A stretch of 64,000 bases of DNA from NCBI RefSeq assembly GCF_902506205.1, contig NZ_LR732816.1, positions 1,807,604 through 1,871,603 on the forward strand, in the 5' to 3' direction. The position numbers were made by a program, and so were the translations under genes. Under the pieces are notes generated by a model that saw nothing but the letters and a program-made list of their open reading frames with translations, was not told the DNA's origin and searched no databases. The DNA comes from Brevundimonas sp. G8. Lineage in GTDB: Bacteria > Pseudomonadota > Alphaproteobacteria > Caulobacterales > Caulobacteraceae. Shown piece after piece: positions 44,642 through 54,251 of this stretch (its first letter is position 1; the number at the start of each line of letters is the position of its first letter).

Positions 44642-45250
44642 ATGTCAATAGAGCGCGTTCGTCGTCGTCGGCGCACCCCGGACGAAGCCCGCCAAGAGGC
44701 CTTGGTCTGCGCGCGTGCGCGGTTGCTCGCGGGTGGGCCGGATTCCGTCACGCTCAAGGCGGTGGCCGACGACCTGGGCATGACCCACGCCAACCTCATC
44801 CATCACTTCGGCTCGGCGGAGGGGCTCCAGTCGGCGCTTATGGGGTCCATGGTCGCGGACCTGTCCAACGCTCTGGATACGGCCATCGCGCGCCTGCGCA
44901 CCGATGACGGCGCGCCGCTGGAACTGGTCAACGCCGTGTTCGACGCCTTTGCGGAAGGCGGAGCGGGCAAGCTGGCGGCCTGGATCGTGCTGAAGGGCGA
45001 CCTTTCGCACCTCGAGCCAGTCCGCAGCGCCGTGAACGGGCTGGTGCACGCCATCCAGGACAAGCTTGGCGACCCCTCGGACGCCAGCCAGATTCGCCTG
45101 TCTTCGGCCGTCCTCTTCATCGCGTTGAGCGCCTTTGGCGAAGCCTTGATCGGAGAGCCGCTCAGGGACATGCTCGATCAGGACGAAGACGCCAGCCGCC
45201 GCGTCGTCGCGGGACTGCTGCCCTATTTCGTTGCGCGGTCCGAACGGTGA
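44642..45250 (+). CDS. TetR family transcriptional regulator
   Basis: A 202-residue regulator. The N-terminal HTH is RRTPDEARQEALVCARARLLAGGPDSVTLKAVADDLGMTHANLIHHFGSAEGLQSAL, typical TetR; the C-terminal all-helical part is the ligand/dimer domain. It is divergent from the Coq4/DUF2147 operon and lies near the FAD dehydrogenase/TonB receptor pair. The ligand is unknown. The N-terminus is unusually Arg-rich (RVRRRRR). Confidence 0.9.
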   Translation: MSIERVRRRRRTPDEARQEALVCARARLLAGGPDSVTLKAVADDLGMTHANLIHHFGSAEGLQSALMGSMVADLSNALDTAIARLRTDDGAPLELVNAVFDAFAEGGAGKLAAWIVLKGDLSHLEPVRSAVNGLVHAIQDKLGDPSDASQIRLSSAVLFIALSAFGEALIGEPLRDMLDQDEDASRRVVAGLLPYFVARSER

Positions 45251-45265
45251 ATCAGAAGAACAAGC

Positions 45266-46393
45266 TCACACGCAGTCGGGATTAAATCGTTCGGCGCCCG
45301 CCCAGTCGCACTGGCCATCGATGCAGTCGATCAGGTTGCTGTCGAAACGATTGGCGGCATGGTCGAAGACCTTGAACCATCCTCCGTCGTCCCACACGGC
45401 GGTCGGCATCTTCATCGGTGCGGCATAGGCGGCCTGGAACTTGGCGTAGTAGAGCCGGATGTTGTTGCAGTTCATGGTCGGCAGGCGACTATGCCAACCC
45501 ACACCCCATTCACCGATGAAAACGGGCATGCCCTGGCCGGTCGTCGCGGCCCAGCGGGCCATCGTCTCCATGGGGTCGCGGATGTTCGCATCGGTCCAGG
45601 CGTCGGCGTAGTCGCCTTGGTTGTCGCCTGCGAAGGTCCAGGGATTATAGTGGTGGAAGGTCGCCATCACATAGGGATCGCGGCCCGCCCCGACGTCTGA
45701 AAGGTCAGGCCATGTCCGGGCCATTTCATCGGCGCCGAACCACTGGTTTCCGCCGATCACGACGATGCGCGCCTTGTCTCGCGCCCTGATTTGATCGTAG
45801 GCGACGCCCGTCATTCGCCGAAGGACGGCTGGCGGCATCGGATCGTGATTGGCGAGATGGGGCTCATTCAGGATTTCGAAGATCAGGCGATGATCCCGAT
45901 CGCCGAACTGGTCGCTGATGTCGGCCCAGAGCCGACCGAGCACGTCGGCCCGACCGCTCTCTTTCAGTCGTTTCTCATGATGGGCGTTGATCACCACATA
46001 GAGGCCGGGTCTGGAAAGGGCGTAGTCGACGACGGCTTTCAACGCCGCCAGGCGAGGGGAGGCGAGGTCTATGCGGCCTGTGCCCGCGTCCGCCAGCGTG
46101 TCGCCATCGACGTCTTCGGTCCAGGTGACCGGAATCCGCACGACCCGAAAACCACGATCGTAATAGGCGTCGATCTTGGGCCGTGCCGCCTCCAGCGTCG
46201 GCGGATGTTGGCTGTTGTCGAACATCTGACCAAGATTGAAGCCCTTGCCCATCTGCGCTGCGGCCTCATGGGCGGTCGGCGCAGGCGTCGTGGACTGAAC
46301 GGGCGAGAGGTTGGCGGCGGCCGAGAACGAAGGTTCTGCAACGCCAAGGGCGACGCAGAAAATCAAACCTGCTGCGATCTCTGCAATCTTCAT
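45266..46393 (-). CDS. Secreted glycoside hydrolase family 5 (cellulase-like)
   Basis: A 375-residue secreted endo-beta-glucanase-like enzyme. Signal peptide about 24 residues. GH5 landmarks: GKGFNLGQMFD, YDRGFRVVRIPVTW, YVVINAHHE, acid/base Glu177 in IFEILNEPHL, ATFHHYNPWTF and nucleophile Glu295 in FIGEWGVGW. It should cleave beta-1,4-glucans or related polymers outside the cytoplasm. It is last in the MFS-GH5 direction but has its own LacI-type operator 28 bp upstream. Confidence 0.9.
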   Translation of the reverse strand: MKIAEIAAGLIFCVALGVAEPSFSAAANLSPVQSTTPAPTAHEAAAQMGKGFNLGQMFDNSQHPPTLEAARPKIDAYYDRGFRVVRIPVTWTEDVDGDTLADAGTGRIDLASPRLAALKAVVDYALSRPGLYVVINAHHEKRLKESGRADVLGRLWADISDQFGDRDHRLIFEILNEPHLANHDPMPPAVLRRMTGVAYDQIRARDKARIVVIGGNQWFGADEMARTWPDLSDVGAGRDPYVMATFHHYNPWTFAGDNQGDYADAWTDANIRDPMETMARWAATTGQGMPVFIGEWGVGWHSRLPTMNCNNIRLYYAKFQAAYAAPMKMPTAVWDDGGWFKVFDHAANRFDSNLIDCIDGQCDWAGAERFNPDCV

Positions 46394-46420
46394 GTCTGCG
46401 CACCCTACCGAAACGCCGCA

Positions 46421-46436
46421 TTGACAGCGCTGTCTT
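46421..46436. promoter_or_regulatory. LacI-type operator before GH5
   Basis: TTGACAGCGCTGTCTT matches the 14-bp TTGACAGCGCTGTC core of the palindrome found before the TonB receptor at 48859. The centre is the CG dinucleotide typical of LacI-family operators. It sits in the 51-bp gap between the MFS stop and GH5 start. Confidence 0.7.
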
Positions 46437-46444
46437 TCACTTTG

Positions 46445-47683
46445 TCAACGCGTCGCGCGCACGCCGTAAACGACGCCGCCGCCCAGCAGGGCGATAGCAG
46501 CGGAGGCGATCATCAGGGTCGGCCAGTCCGAACGCGTCGGCCCCAGGGCGACGATCGCCAATACAGGGGCAAGAATGGCGGGCAGGGTGTTTGTCAGGTT
46601 CATCACGCCCAGATCGCGAGCGGTGTTCTTTCTCGAGGGCAGAATTTGAGCGACCAGCGCGGTGTCCACCGTGGTGTAGAGGCCGAACCCCAGCCCATAG
46701 AGAATATAGCCGACAAGCGGCCCAGGCCATTGCGGCCATAAGGCGAAAACCAGCAGCCCGCTCGCGAGCAAGCCGCCTGCCAGGAAAATGAACGGCTTGC
46801 GCCGTCCAAGGCGGTCCGAGAGCAGACCGCCGACGAACCCGGCGGCGAGGGTCAGAACCGTAGAAATGGCGATCAGCTTGGCCAGGCCGCTCTCGACCGT
46901 CGCGCCCGTGAACCGATCTGCATATCGCGCATAGTCCGCCAGATAGAAGAGCATATAGGCGCCGACCACGCTGGCGGCGATCTGGAAGCAGAATCGCGAG
47001 GCCCAGACGAAGCCGAAGTCCGCGCTGAGACGACTTCGCGGCTGAGACGTCGGGTCCGATGCGCGTGGCGGGCTCGGCCCTTCGCGCCAGGTCAGCAGCA
47101 AGGGCAGGACGCAGGCCGACACCAGGATGCTCAAAACGATCAGCCGTGCGGCGGCGGAGGGGAACAGAGGTGTCGCGATCAGCACGCCGCTGGCCGCACC
47201 CATGGGCGCAGCGAGGCCGATGAAGGCGGCCACGCGCCCCTTTTGATCGTCGGGCACCCTGTCAGCAAAGACCGCATGCAAAGGGGCGAACATCAGATTG
47301 AAGGCGAGCTGAAAGCCCATGATCGCGATGACCAGGCCGCGCGGTGAGTTCGCGGCCTCGATTGCGGCATAGGCCAGCAAGACGCCGATAAGACCGCACA
47401 GGATCCAGGGCCGGCGTCGGCCGAAGCGGCCCGGTGTGCGGTCGCTGATCCAGCCGGACCCGAGGTTGGCGAGGCTGGCGGTGACGGCGCCCCACAGCGT
47501 GACGAGGCTGAGCAGACCGATCTTGTCACCCGGAGCGAGGACGGCCGCCTGAAGCGGAATCAGCAGGGTCAACAGCGGCACGAAGGCGATAAAGGCGCCG
47601 ACATAGGCCAGGGTCAGGATCGCGATGAATCCGGCGCCTACGCGGGCGGGCCCGGCCTGTTGAACGTCGTGGACGAACTGCAT
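46445..47683 (-). CDS. Major facilitator superfamily sugar transporter
   Basis: A 412-residue transporter with 12 predicted membrane helices and the signature loop SGWISDRTPGRFGRRRPWILCG between helices 2 and 3, as in sucrose/maltose-type (SLC45/GPH) carriers. A second, equivalent loop GGLLSDRLGRRKPFIFLAGG follows helix 8. It likely imports the cello-oligosaccharides or glucose released by GH5 and GH3. ATG 47683 is chosen; an upstream in-frame extension has no family character. The LacI gene is divergent. Confidence 0.88.
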   Translation of the reverse strand: MQFVHDVQQAGPARVGAGFIAILTLAYVGAFIAFVPLLTLLIPLQAAVLAPGDKIGLLSLVTLWGAVTASLANLGSGWISDRTPGRFGRRRPWILCGLIGVLLAYAAIEAANSPRGLVIAIMGFQLAFNLMFAPLHAVFADRVPDDQKGRVAAFIGLAAPMGAASGVLIATPLFPSAAARLIVLSILVSACVLPLLLTWREGPSPPRASDPTSQPRSRLSADFGFVWASRFCFQIAASVVGAYMLFYLADYARYADRFTGATVESGLAKLIAISTVLTLAAGFVGGLLSDRLGRRKPFIFLAGGLLASGLLVFALWPQWPGPLVGYILYGLGFGLYTTVDTALVAQILPSRKNTARDLGVMNLTNTLPAILAPVLAIVALGPTRSDWPTLMIASAAIALLGGGVVYGVRATR

Positions 47684-47810
47684 GGCGTGGAGCAGTGACG
47701 ATTGTCTGCGTCCTTCGCGAGCGAAATCTTGCGAGCCCACGCGCAAACGGGCCATAGGTCGGGTTCGAACCGACGACTCGTTACGGGCGTCTGCGGGGGC
47801 GGGGACCAGG

Positions 47811-48845
47811 ATGCCTGCGACGATCTATGATGTTGCCGCGCTGGCGGGCGTATCCATCAAATCCGTGTCTCGGGTGCTGAATCGCGAACCCAATGTCAGC
47901 GCGGCCCTTCAGGCCAAGGTTCAGGCCGCCGTCGAAAGCCTGGACTATCAGCCGAGCCTGTCGGCGCGCACCCTGGCTGGCGCGTCGTCCTATCTGATCG
48001 CGGCCTTCGTCGACGCCGATCTGACCCTGGAGCATTGGCGAAGCGGGCGCGGCAACGACTATCTCAGCCGGCTCGAATACGGCGCGCTCGTGGAGTGCCG
48101 CAAGGCCGGGTATCACCTTCTGGTGGAGCTTGTGGATTACGGTGCGCCGAGTCTGGAAACCCGGCTGCTATCCCTGTTGAGATCGCTACGGCCGGACGGG
48201 GTGTTGCTGACGCCGCCGAACGCCGACGATCCGACCGTGCTCGATATTCTGGAACGCACCGGGACGCCGTTCGTGCGATTGGGCGCCGACCGGGACCTGG
48301 GACGGGGAATGCGGGTCTTCATGGACGATCGTCAGGCCGCCATGGACATGACGGATCATCTGATTGGTCTGGGCCACCGAAGGCTCGGATTCGTCTCGGG
48401 GCCCGCCGCCTATGCCGCCAGTCAGGCGCGACGCGAAGGCTATGAGGCGGCGTTGGCGGCCCACGGCCTGATCGCGCAACCGGACTGGATCGTCGAAGGC
48501 GACTTCACCTTCGCCTCGGGCCGCAAGGCCGGCGAGTCGCTACTGACCTTGGCGCAGCCGCCCTCGGCCATCTTCGCCAGCAATGACGATATGGCCCTGG
48601 GCGTTCTCAATGCCGCAGCCGCCTTGGGCATCGCTGCGCCCGGCGGGATTTCCGTCTGCGGCTTTGATGATACGCCCAGCGCCATGTTCAGCACCCCGCC
48701 TCTGACGACAGTGCGCCAGCCGGTCGCAGAGATGGCGGCCGCCGCCACACGCATGTTGCTGAACGCCACGCGCTCGCCCGGCCACGCCGTCGAGAAGATC
48801 GACTATGTGCTCGTAGATCGAGCTTCGACACAGCCGCCGCGCTGA
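47811..48845 (+). CDS. LacI family transcriptional regulator
   Basis: A 344-residue repressor. The HTH MPATIYDVAALAGVSIKSVSRVLNREPNVSAALQAKVQAAVESLDYQPSLSARTLAGASS is followed by a periplasmic-binding-like sugar domain (ending SVCGFDDTPSAMFSTPPLTTVRQPVAEMAAAA). It sits between the MFS/GH5 unit and the TonB/GH3 unit and is the natural candidate to bind the TTGACAGCGCTGTCAA palindromes in both. It most likely senses a glucan-derived sugar. ATG 47811 is chosen because the HTH begins there. Confidence 0.92.
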   Translation: MPATIYDVAALAGVSIKSVSRVLNREPNVSAALQAKVQAAVESLDYQPSLSARTLAGASSYLIAAFVDADLTLEHWRSGRGNDYLSRLEYGALVECRKAGYHLLVELVDYGAPSLETRLLSLLRSLRPDGVLLTPPNADDPTVLDILERTGTPFVRLGADRDLGRGMRVFMDDRQAAMDMTDHLIGLGHRRLGFVSGPAAYAASQARREGYEAALAAHGLIAQPDWIVEGDFTFASGRKAGESLLTLAQPPSAIFASNDDMALGVLNAAAALGIAAPGGISVCGFDDTPSAMFSTPPLTTVRQPVAEMAAAATRMLLNATRSPGHAVEKIDYVLVDRASTQPPR

Positions 48846-48858
48846 AATTTCTTTGGCG

Positions 48859-48874
48859 TTGACAGCGCTGTCAA
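48859..48874. promoter_or_regulatory. LacI-type operator before the glucan TonB receptor
   Basis: Perfect 16-bp palindrome TTGACAGCGCTGTCAA, 14 bp after the LacI stop and 92 bp before the receptor ATG, centred on CG. A near copy lies before GH5. Confidence 0.75.
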
Positions 48875-48966
48875 ACAACGGCAGTTTGAAGGTGGGAAAC
48901 GGGCGCATCACGCGATGCGTCATCATGCTGGAGCTCTGGAAAACAGGGCCCGCGGGAGGGAAGACC

Positions 48967-51684
48967 ATGATCCGCTTCAGACAATCGCTTCTGCTCGGCT
49001 GTGCGACGTTCGCGATCGCGGCCGGCGCAGGACAGGCTTTCGCACAGAGCGCCGAGCCGGCTGACAGACCCCAGGATAGCGCGACGGATGTCGGCGAGGT
49101 CGTCGTGACGGCCGAGCGCCGCGAACAATCCTTGCAGAACTATGCAGGCGTCGCCCAGGCCATTTCCGGCAAGGAACTGCAGGCGATCGGCATCGACCAG
49201 ATCGAGGATCTGCAGTCCGCGGTGCCAGGCCTGTCGATCTCCAATCAGGAAGGCAACGTCCAGATCTACATCCGCGGCGTCGGTACGGCCAACAACACCG
49301 AACTGGGTGACCCATCGGCCGCCACTCACCTGAATGGCGTCTACCTGCCCCGGCCGCGCGGCCTCGGCGGCATGTTCTTCGACCTGGCGCGGGTCGAAAT
49401 CGCCAAGGGCCCGCAAGGCACGCTGCGGGGACGCAACGCCGTCGCCGGCACCCTGAATATCATTCCCAACATGCCGCGATTGGGCGAGCGTTCCGGCTAC
49501 GTCCAGGGCGAGGTGGGCAATCTGGAAACCACCGGCTATGAGGCCGCGCTGAACCTGCCTATCGGCGAGACCCAGGCGATCCGCGCCGCTATCTACGGCG
49601 TGGACAAGGGCACAGCCTACAAGAATGTCGGCAGCGACCAGACGCTTGACCCGACTGGCATCCAGGAGCTGTTTTCCGGCCGCTTGACCTACCTGTTCCA
49701 GCCGAACGACCGGTTCCGCCTCAGTCTGATGGGCGATTATGAGTCCGAGCGCGGCACCGGTTATCCCGCGACCAATATCCGCAATGGCCTGGTCGGCGGC
49801 GGCACGCCCGATCAACTGGAGCTGCGCGACGTGCTCTATCGCGGGCCGCAAGGACTGGTCGAGAATGACAACTGGGGTCTGGCGCTGAACGTGTCCTACG
49901 ACTTCGGGCCTGCGGTGCTGGAATATTCAGCCAGCCGCCGCAATGTCGACTATTATCAGGTCAACGCCGCCAACGAGGGCGTTGTCCGTCCCGGATACGG
50001 GGCTTCGAACGTCGATTACGACAACTTCGGCACCCAGTATTGGCTGACCCTGTCGGAGTCCGACATCCACGAACTGCGTCTGTCGTCGCCGGCCGATTCC
50101 AAGGCGATCTGGTCCGCCGGCCTCTTCTATTTCAAGGAAAGCCAGCAGGTCGGCTTCCTGTCGGTCGTGGACAAGGGGCAGTTCTACTCGGGCACCGAGT
50201 TTACCTTCCCGGACGTGCAGTCGGACTCCTTCGCCGCCTATGCCGATCTGACCTATCCCGTCACCGATCAACTGCGGCTCAAGGCCGGTTATCGCTACAC
50301 GGAAGAGAACAAGTCGCGAAACGGGATCGGCGGCAACTGGTCGCTGGGTCTTGGGTCGGAAGGCTTCGGCTGCTGCTTCAACACGCGTCTGGGCACCGAA
50401 GGCTTCCGCCCGATCTTCACGGGACGCGAGAGCTATGCGCCGCCGACGCCCGGCAACAATCAGGAAGCTGCGCGTTATTTCCAGGGTGCATTCCAGTCCG
50501 GCGCACGCGATACCTTCATGCAGCAGATCGCCGGCGTCGCCGACGGTTCGCGACCCAACGGCACCTGCGTCGATCGCCCGGATACCCAGCCGGCGGGCGG
50601 CGGACAGGTCTGCCCCGCCAACGGTCAACACAGCTTCTTCCAGATCACGGCCCCTGGCGCTCAGGTCGGGTCGTATGAAGACAACTTCAGCGACTACCGT
50701 GTCGGCTTCGAATACGATCTGACGGCCGACAACCTGTTCTATGGCGCGGTGTCGACGGGCCATAAGTCAGGTGGTTTCAACGACACCATCACCATCAACG
50801 GCGTCCAGACCGCGCCGACGTTCGCGCCTGAATCCGTGACCCTGTTCGAGCTGGGTACGAAGAACACCTTCCGCCCCGCCAGCGGTCGTATCGACCTGAA
50901 TGCGAACGTCTTCTACTACGACTATGCGGATCAGGTGTTCCAGACCCTGGTGTCGCTGGGCACCGGCCCCGGCGGGGCCAGCGCCGGCTTCTCGCAGCAG
51001 AACATCAATGTGGCCCAGTCCACCATCAAGGGCTTCGAGCTGGAGTCGCGGTTCGACCTGCCGTTCCGCACGCGCCTGGACCTGATCGGTTCGTACATCG
51101 ACGCCAAGGCCGACAGCGGCGTGCTCACGGATACGCGGGGCACTGACTACGGCGACGGAACGCCGAACTTCAACGTCGACATCGCCGGCAACGAGCTGCC
51201 CAATGTGTCCAAGGTCAATCTGAACGCCCACCTTCAGACCACGGTGGATCTGTTCGGCGGCCGCGCCGATTTCCATCTGCTGGCCAACTACCGGTCGAGC
51301 TTCTACCTGAACATCTACAATGAGGCGCCGGTGATCCAGTTTACGGCTCGCCCGACCGACGCCGCCGGCCAGGCCGCCTATGACGCCTTCAAGGCTTCGT
51401 TGGCGGGGCAGACCGTCAATCCGACGTCTCCACCCGCCAGCCCCTATCTGCGCAGCACCGATGCGCGCCAGGGCGGTTTCTGGGCGCGGCAGGAAGGCTA
51501 CGCCACCGTCAACCTGGGCGCGGGCTGGGAGCCGGCCAGCGGCCGCTATCGCATCGAGGCCTACGTCAACAACGCCTTCGACAAGACGGTCGTCGAAAAG
51601 CAACTGGTGTCGGATCAGGTCGTCAACGTCCTGTTCCTCAACCAGCCGCGCACGGCCGGTATCCGGTTGCGCGCGAACTTCTAA
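48967..51684 (+). CDS. TonB-dependent receptor for oligosaccharides (glucan locus)
   Basis: A 905-residue outer-membrane receptor. Signal peptide ends GQAFA-Q, TonB box VGEVVVTAERREQS, plug (GVAQAISGKELQAIGIDQIEDLQSAVPGLSISNQEGNVQIYIRGVG, VEIAKGPQGTLRGRNAVAGTLN), and barrel ending RLRANF. ATG 48967 has GGGAGGGA upstream. It lies in the same direction as the GH3 gene and behind a LacI-type operator, so it likely imports cello- or beta-glucan oligosaccharides. Confidence 0.9.
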   Translation: MIRFRQSLLLGCATFAIAAGAGQAFAQSAEPADRPQDSATDVGEVVVTAERREQSLQNYAGVAQAISGKELQAIGIDQIEDLQSAVPGLSISNQEGNVQIYIRGVGTANNTELGDPSAATHLNGVYLPRPRGLGGMFFDLARVEIAKGPQGTLRGRNAVAGTLNIIPNMPRLGERSGYVQGEVGNLETTGYEAALNLPIGETQAIRAAIYGVDKGTAYKNVGSDQTLDPTGIQELFSGRLTYLFQPNDRFRLSLMGDYESERGTGYPATNIRNGLVGGGTPDQLELRDVLYRGPQGLVENDNWGLALNVSYDFGPAVLEYSASRRNVDYYQVNAANEGVVRPGYGASNVDYDNFGTQYWLTLSESDIHELRLSSPADSKAIWSAGLFYFKESQQVGFLSVVDKGQFYSGTEFTFPDVQSDSFAAYADLTYPVTDQLRLKAGYRYTEENKSRNGIGGNWSLGLGSEGFGCCFNTRLGTEGFRPIFTGRESYAPPTPGNNQEAARYFQGAFQSGARDTFMQQIAGVADGSRPNGTCVDRPDTQPAGGGQVCPANGQHSFFQITAPGAQVGSYEDNFSDYRVGFEYDLTADNLFYGAVSTGHKSGGFNDTITINGVQTAPTFAPESVTLFELGTKNTFRPASGRIDLNANVFYYDYADQVFQTLVSLGTGPGGASAGFSQQNINVAQSTIKGFELESRFDLPFRTRLDLIGSYIDAKADSGVLTDTRGTDYGDGTPNFNVDIAGNELPNVSKVNLNAHLQTTVDLFGGRADFHLLANYRSSFYLNIYNEAPVIQFTARPTDAAGQAAYDAFKASLAGQTVNPTSPPASPYLRSTDARQGGFWARQEGYATVNLGAGWEPASGRYRIEAYVNNAFDKTVVEKQLVSDQVVNVLFLNQPRTAGIRLRANF

Positions 51685-51699
51685 ACTCCTGAGCCTTGA

Positions 51700-51737
51700 G
51701 GCGGCGTCGATCTCCGGATCGTCGCCGCCCTTTTTTT
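51700..51737 (+). terminator. Rho-independent terminator after the glucan TonB receptor
   Basis: GGCGGCG-T-CGATC-tccg-GATCG-T-CGCCGCC stem followed by seven T residues, 16 bp after the receptor stop and 16 bp before the GH3 start. Confidence 0.88.
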
Positions 51738-51752
51738 AGTCCGAGGTCCTGC

Positions 51753-54251
51753 ATGTTTGCGTCCCGTCGATCGCTCGTGTCCGCCATCGCCCTCGCGGCC
51801 GTCCTGACGGGTTGCGCGGCAGTTTCGCCTTCATCCGCCGAACCAGCGTCCGCCGCAAAGGCCGATCCCGCCGTCTGGCCTCAGGCCGCCAGTCCGAGCG
51901 CCATCACCAATCCGCAAACCGAGGCCATGATCGACGGCCTGTTGGCCCGTATGACGTTGGAGGAAAAGGTCGGTCAGATCATCCAGGCCGACATCGCCTC
52001 CATCACGCCGGCCGACCTGGAGCAGTATCCGATCGGGTCCATTCTGGCCGGCGGCAACTCCTCTCCCGATGGAAACGAGCGCGCGCCGTTACAAGATTGG
52101 GTCGCCCTGTCACGCGCTTTCAGGGCGGCGGCTGCGGCCCGTCCCGGCGCCGCCGTGCCGCTGATGTTCGGCATCGACGCCGTTCATGGCCACAACAATA
52201 TTGTCGGCGCGACCCTGTTTCCGCACAACATCGGCCTGGGCGCCGCGCGGGATCCAGACCTGATCCAGCGGATCGGCGCCGCCACGGCCCAGGAGGTGGC
52301 GGCCTCGGGCGCAGACTGGACGTTCGGGCCGACGCTGGCCGTGCCCCGCAACGACCGCTGGGGTCGAACCTATGAAGGCTACAGCGAAAATCCCGAGGTC
52401 GGCGTCGCCTACGCCGGCCCGATGACCTTGGGGCTGCAAGGGGCTCTGGTCGCCGGCCGCCCTCTGGCCGCGGACAAGATCGCGGGGGCCGCCAAGCATT
52501 TCGTCGCTGACGGCGGCACCCACGACGGCGTCGATCAGGGCGACGCCCGGATTTCCGAATCCGAACTCATCGCCATTCACGCTCAGGGCTACGTCCCGGC
52601 CATAGACGCCGGCGTCCTGACGGTCATGGCGTCCTTCTCGAGCTGGAACGGAGACAAGATCACCGGCAACGCCTCGCTTCTGACCGATGTCCTGAAGGGA
52701 CGAATGGGTTTTGAAGGCTTTGTCGTCGGCGACTGGAACGCCCACGGCCAGGTCGAGGGCTGCAGCAACGAAAGCTGCGCTCAGGCCATCAACGCTGGTC
52801 TCGACATGTTCATGGCGCCGGACAGCTGGCGGGGTCTCTACGTCAACACCTTGGCCCAGGCCCGGTCAGGCGAGATCTCGGCCGCGCGTCTGGACGACGC
52901 CGTGCGGCGCATTCTGAGGGTCAAGGCCAAGCTGGGCGTCTTTGATCGCGATCGCGCTCTGGAAGGGCGCGCCGATGTGCTGGGCTCGCCCGATCACCGG
53001 GCGCTGGCGCGAGAAGCTGTGCGAAAGTCTCTCGTCCTGCTCAAGAACGACGGGGTCCTGCCCATCCGGCCGGGCGCGCGCGTGCTGGTCGCCGGCGAGG
53101 CGGCCGACTCCATTGGTCAGGCTTCCGGCGGTTGGACAGTGACCTGGCAGGGCGCGGACACGACGAATGCCGATTTTCCCGGCGGCACATCCCTGTGGGC
53201 CGGTCTCAAGGCGGCGGTCACCGACGCCGGCGGCGTCGCCGAACTGAGCCGTGAAGGCGCCTATCGCGACAAACCCGACGTCGCCATCGTCGTGTTCGGC
53301 GAGACGCCGTATGCCGAGTTTCAGGGCGATGTCGAAACCCTCGACTTCGGACCGGAAGAACCGTTGGCGCTGCTGAAGCGGCTTCAGGCGGCGGGCATTC
53401 CGACCGTCTCGGTCTTCCTCAGCGGCCGCCCCCTCTGGGTCAACCCCGAGATCAACGCCTCCGACGCCTTCGTCGCCGCCTGGTTGCCCGGCGCCGAAGG
53501 CGAGGGCGTCGCAGACGTGCTGGTCGCCAAGGCCGACGGCAAGGCGGCTTATGACTTCACCGGACGGCTGTCCTTCTCGTGGCCGCGGACCTCCGAACAG
53601 TTCACGCTCAATGTCGGCGACGCGGGATATGATCCGCAGTTCGCCTACGGCTACGGGCTGAGCTACGCCGCGCCGGCGACCACACCCCTTCTCTCCGAAG
53701 CGGGGGCCACGACCATCGCCAGAAGCAACCTCGACCGGTATTTCAGCGACGGTCGCATCCAGGCGCCCTGGTCGCTGATTCTTCGGGACGATGGCGGAGA
53801 CGCCCGGGTCGGCCAGGCCCTTTCAGCGTCCAGCCCCCGGGACCGGGTGTCGGTTCGTCCCGCCGACGGTTCGGCTCAGGAAAGCGCCATGGCGCTGACC
53901 TTCACCGGGCAGGCTGAGGCCGTTGTCTTCGGTCCCGCCGTCGATCTGTCACGCCAACGCAACGGCGACATGGTGCTGACGACCGCGGTGCGGCTGGACG
54001 CTCCGATCGCCGGAGCGCTTCAACTCGGCTTCGGCAAGGACCTGGTCGACATCGCACCCCTCCTTCGCGATGCGAAGATCGGCGAATGGCGCACGATCCG
54101 GGTAAGATTGGCCTGTTTCGACGCCGAACGCGTGGGAACGACGGCGGTCGAGACCCCGTTCGTGCTGGGCTCCAGTTCCCCTCTACGCATCACCTTGGCC
54201 GACATCGGCCTCGTCCCCAACGATGCGGAAGCCAGCTGTCCGACGCGCTGA
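51753..54251 (+). CDS. Glycoside hydrolase family 3 beta-glucosidase, lipoprotein
   Basis: An 832-residue exo-beta-glucosidase-like enzyme. The N-terminus carries a lipobox (VLTGC, Cys at about residue 22), so it is anchored to the membrane facing the periplasm. GH3 features: MTLEEKVGQIIQADIASITPADL, MFGIDAVHGHNNIVGATLFPHNIGLGA, AAKHFVADGGTHDGVDQGDA, nucleophile Asp327 in FVVGDWNAHGQ, the C-terminal GH3 domain (SLVLLKNDGVLPI, DVAIVVFGETPYAEFQGD), and a carbohydrate-binding-like end. It completes degradation of imported glucan oligomers to glucose. Confidence 0.93.
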   Translation: MFASRRSLVSAIALAAVLTGCAAVSPSSAEPASAAKADPAVWPQAASPSAITNPQTEAMIDGLLARMTLEEKVGQIIQADIASITPADLEQYPIGSILAGGNSSPDGNERAPLQDWVALSRAFRAAAAARPGAAVPLMFGIDAVHGHNNIVGATLFPHNIGLGAARDPDLIQRIGAATAQEVAASGADWTFGPTLAVPRNDRWGRTYEGYSENPEVGVAYAGPMTLGLQGALVAGRPLAADKIAGAAKHFVADGGTHDGVDQGDARISESELIAIHAQGYVPAIDAGVLTVMASFSSWNGDKITGNASLLTDVLKGRMGFEGFVVGDWNAHGQVEGCSNESCAQAINAGLDMFMAPDSWRGLYVNTLAQARSGEISAARLDDAVRRILRVKAKLGVFDRDRALEGRADVLGSPDHRALAREAVRKSLVLLKNDGVLPIRPGARVLVAGEAADSIGQASGGWTVTWQGADTTNADFPGGTSLWAGLKAAVTDAGGVAELSREGAYRDKPDVAIVVFGETPYAEFQGDVETLDFGPEEPLALLKRLQAAGIPTVSVFLSGRPLWVNPEINASDAFVAAWLPGAEGEGVADVLVAKADGKAAYDFTGRLSFSWPRTSEQFTLNVGDAGYDPQFAYGYGLSYAAPATTPLLSEAGATTIARSNLDRYFSDGRIQAPWSLILRDDGGDARVGQALSASSPRDRVSVRPADGSAQESAMALTFTGQAEAVVFGPAVDLSRQRNGDMVLTTAVRLDAPIAGALQLGFGKDLVDIAPLLRDAKIGEWRTIRVRLACFDAERVGTTAVETPFVLGSSSPLRITLADIGLVPNDAEASCPTR

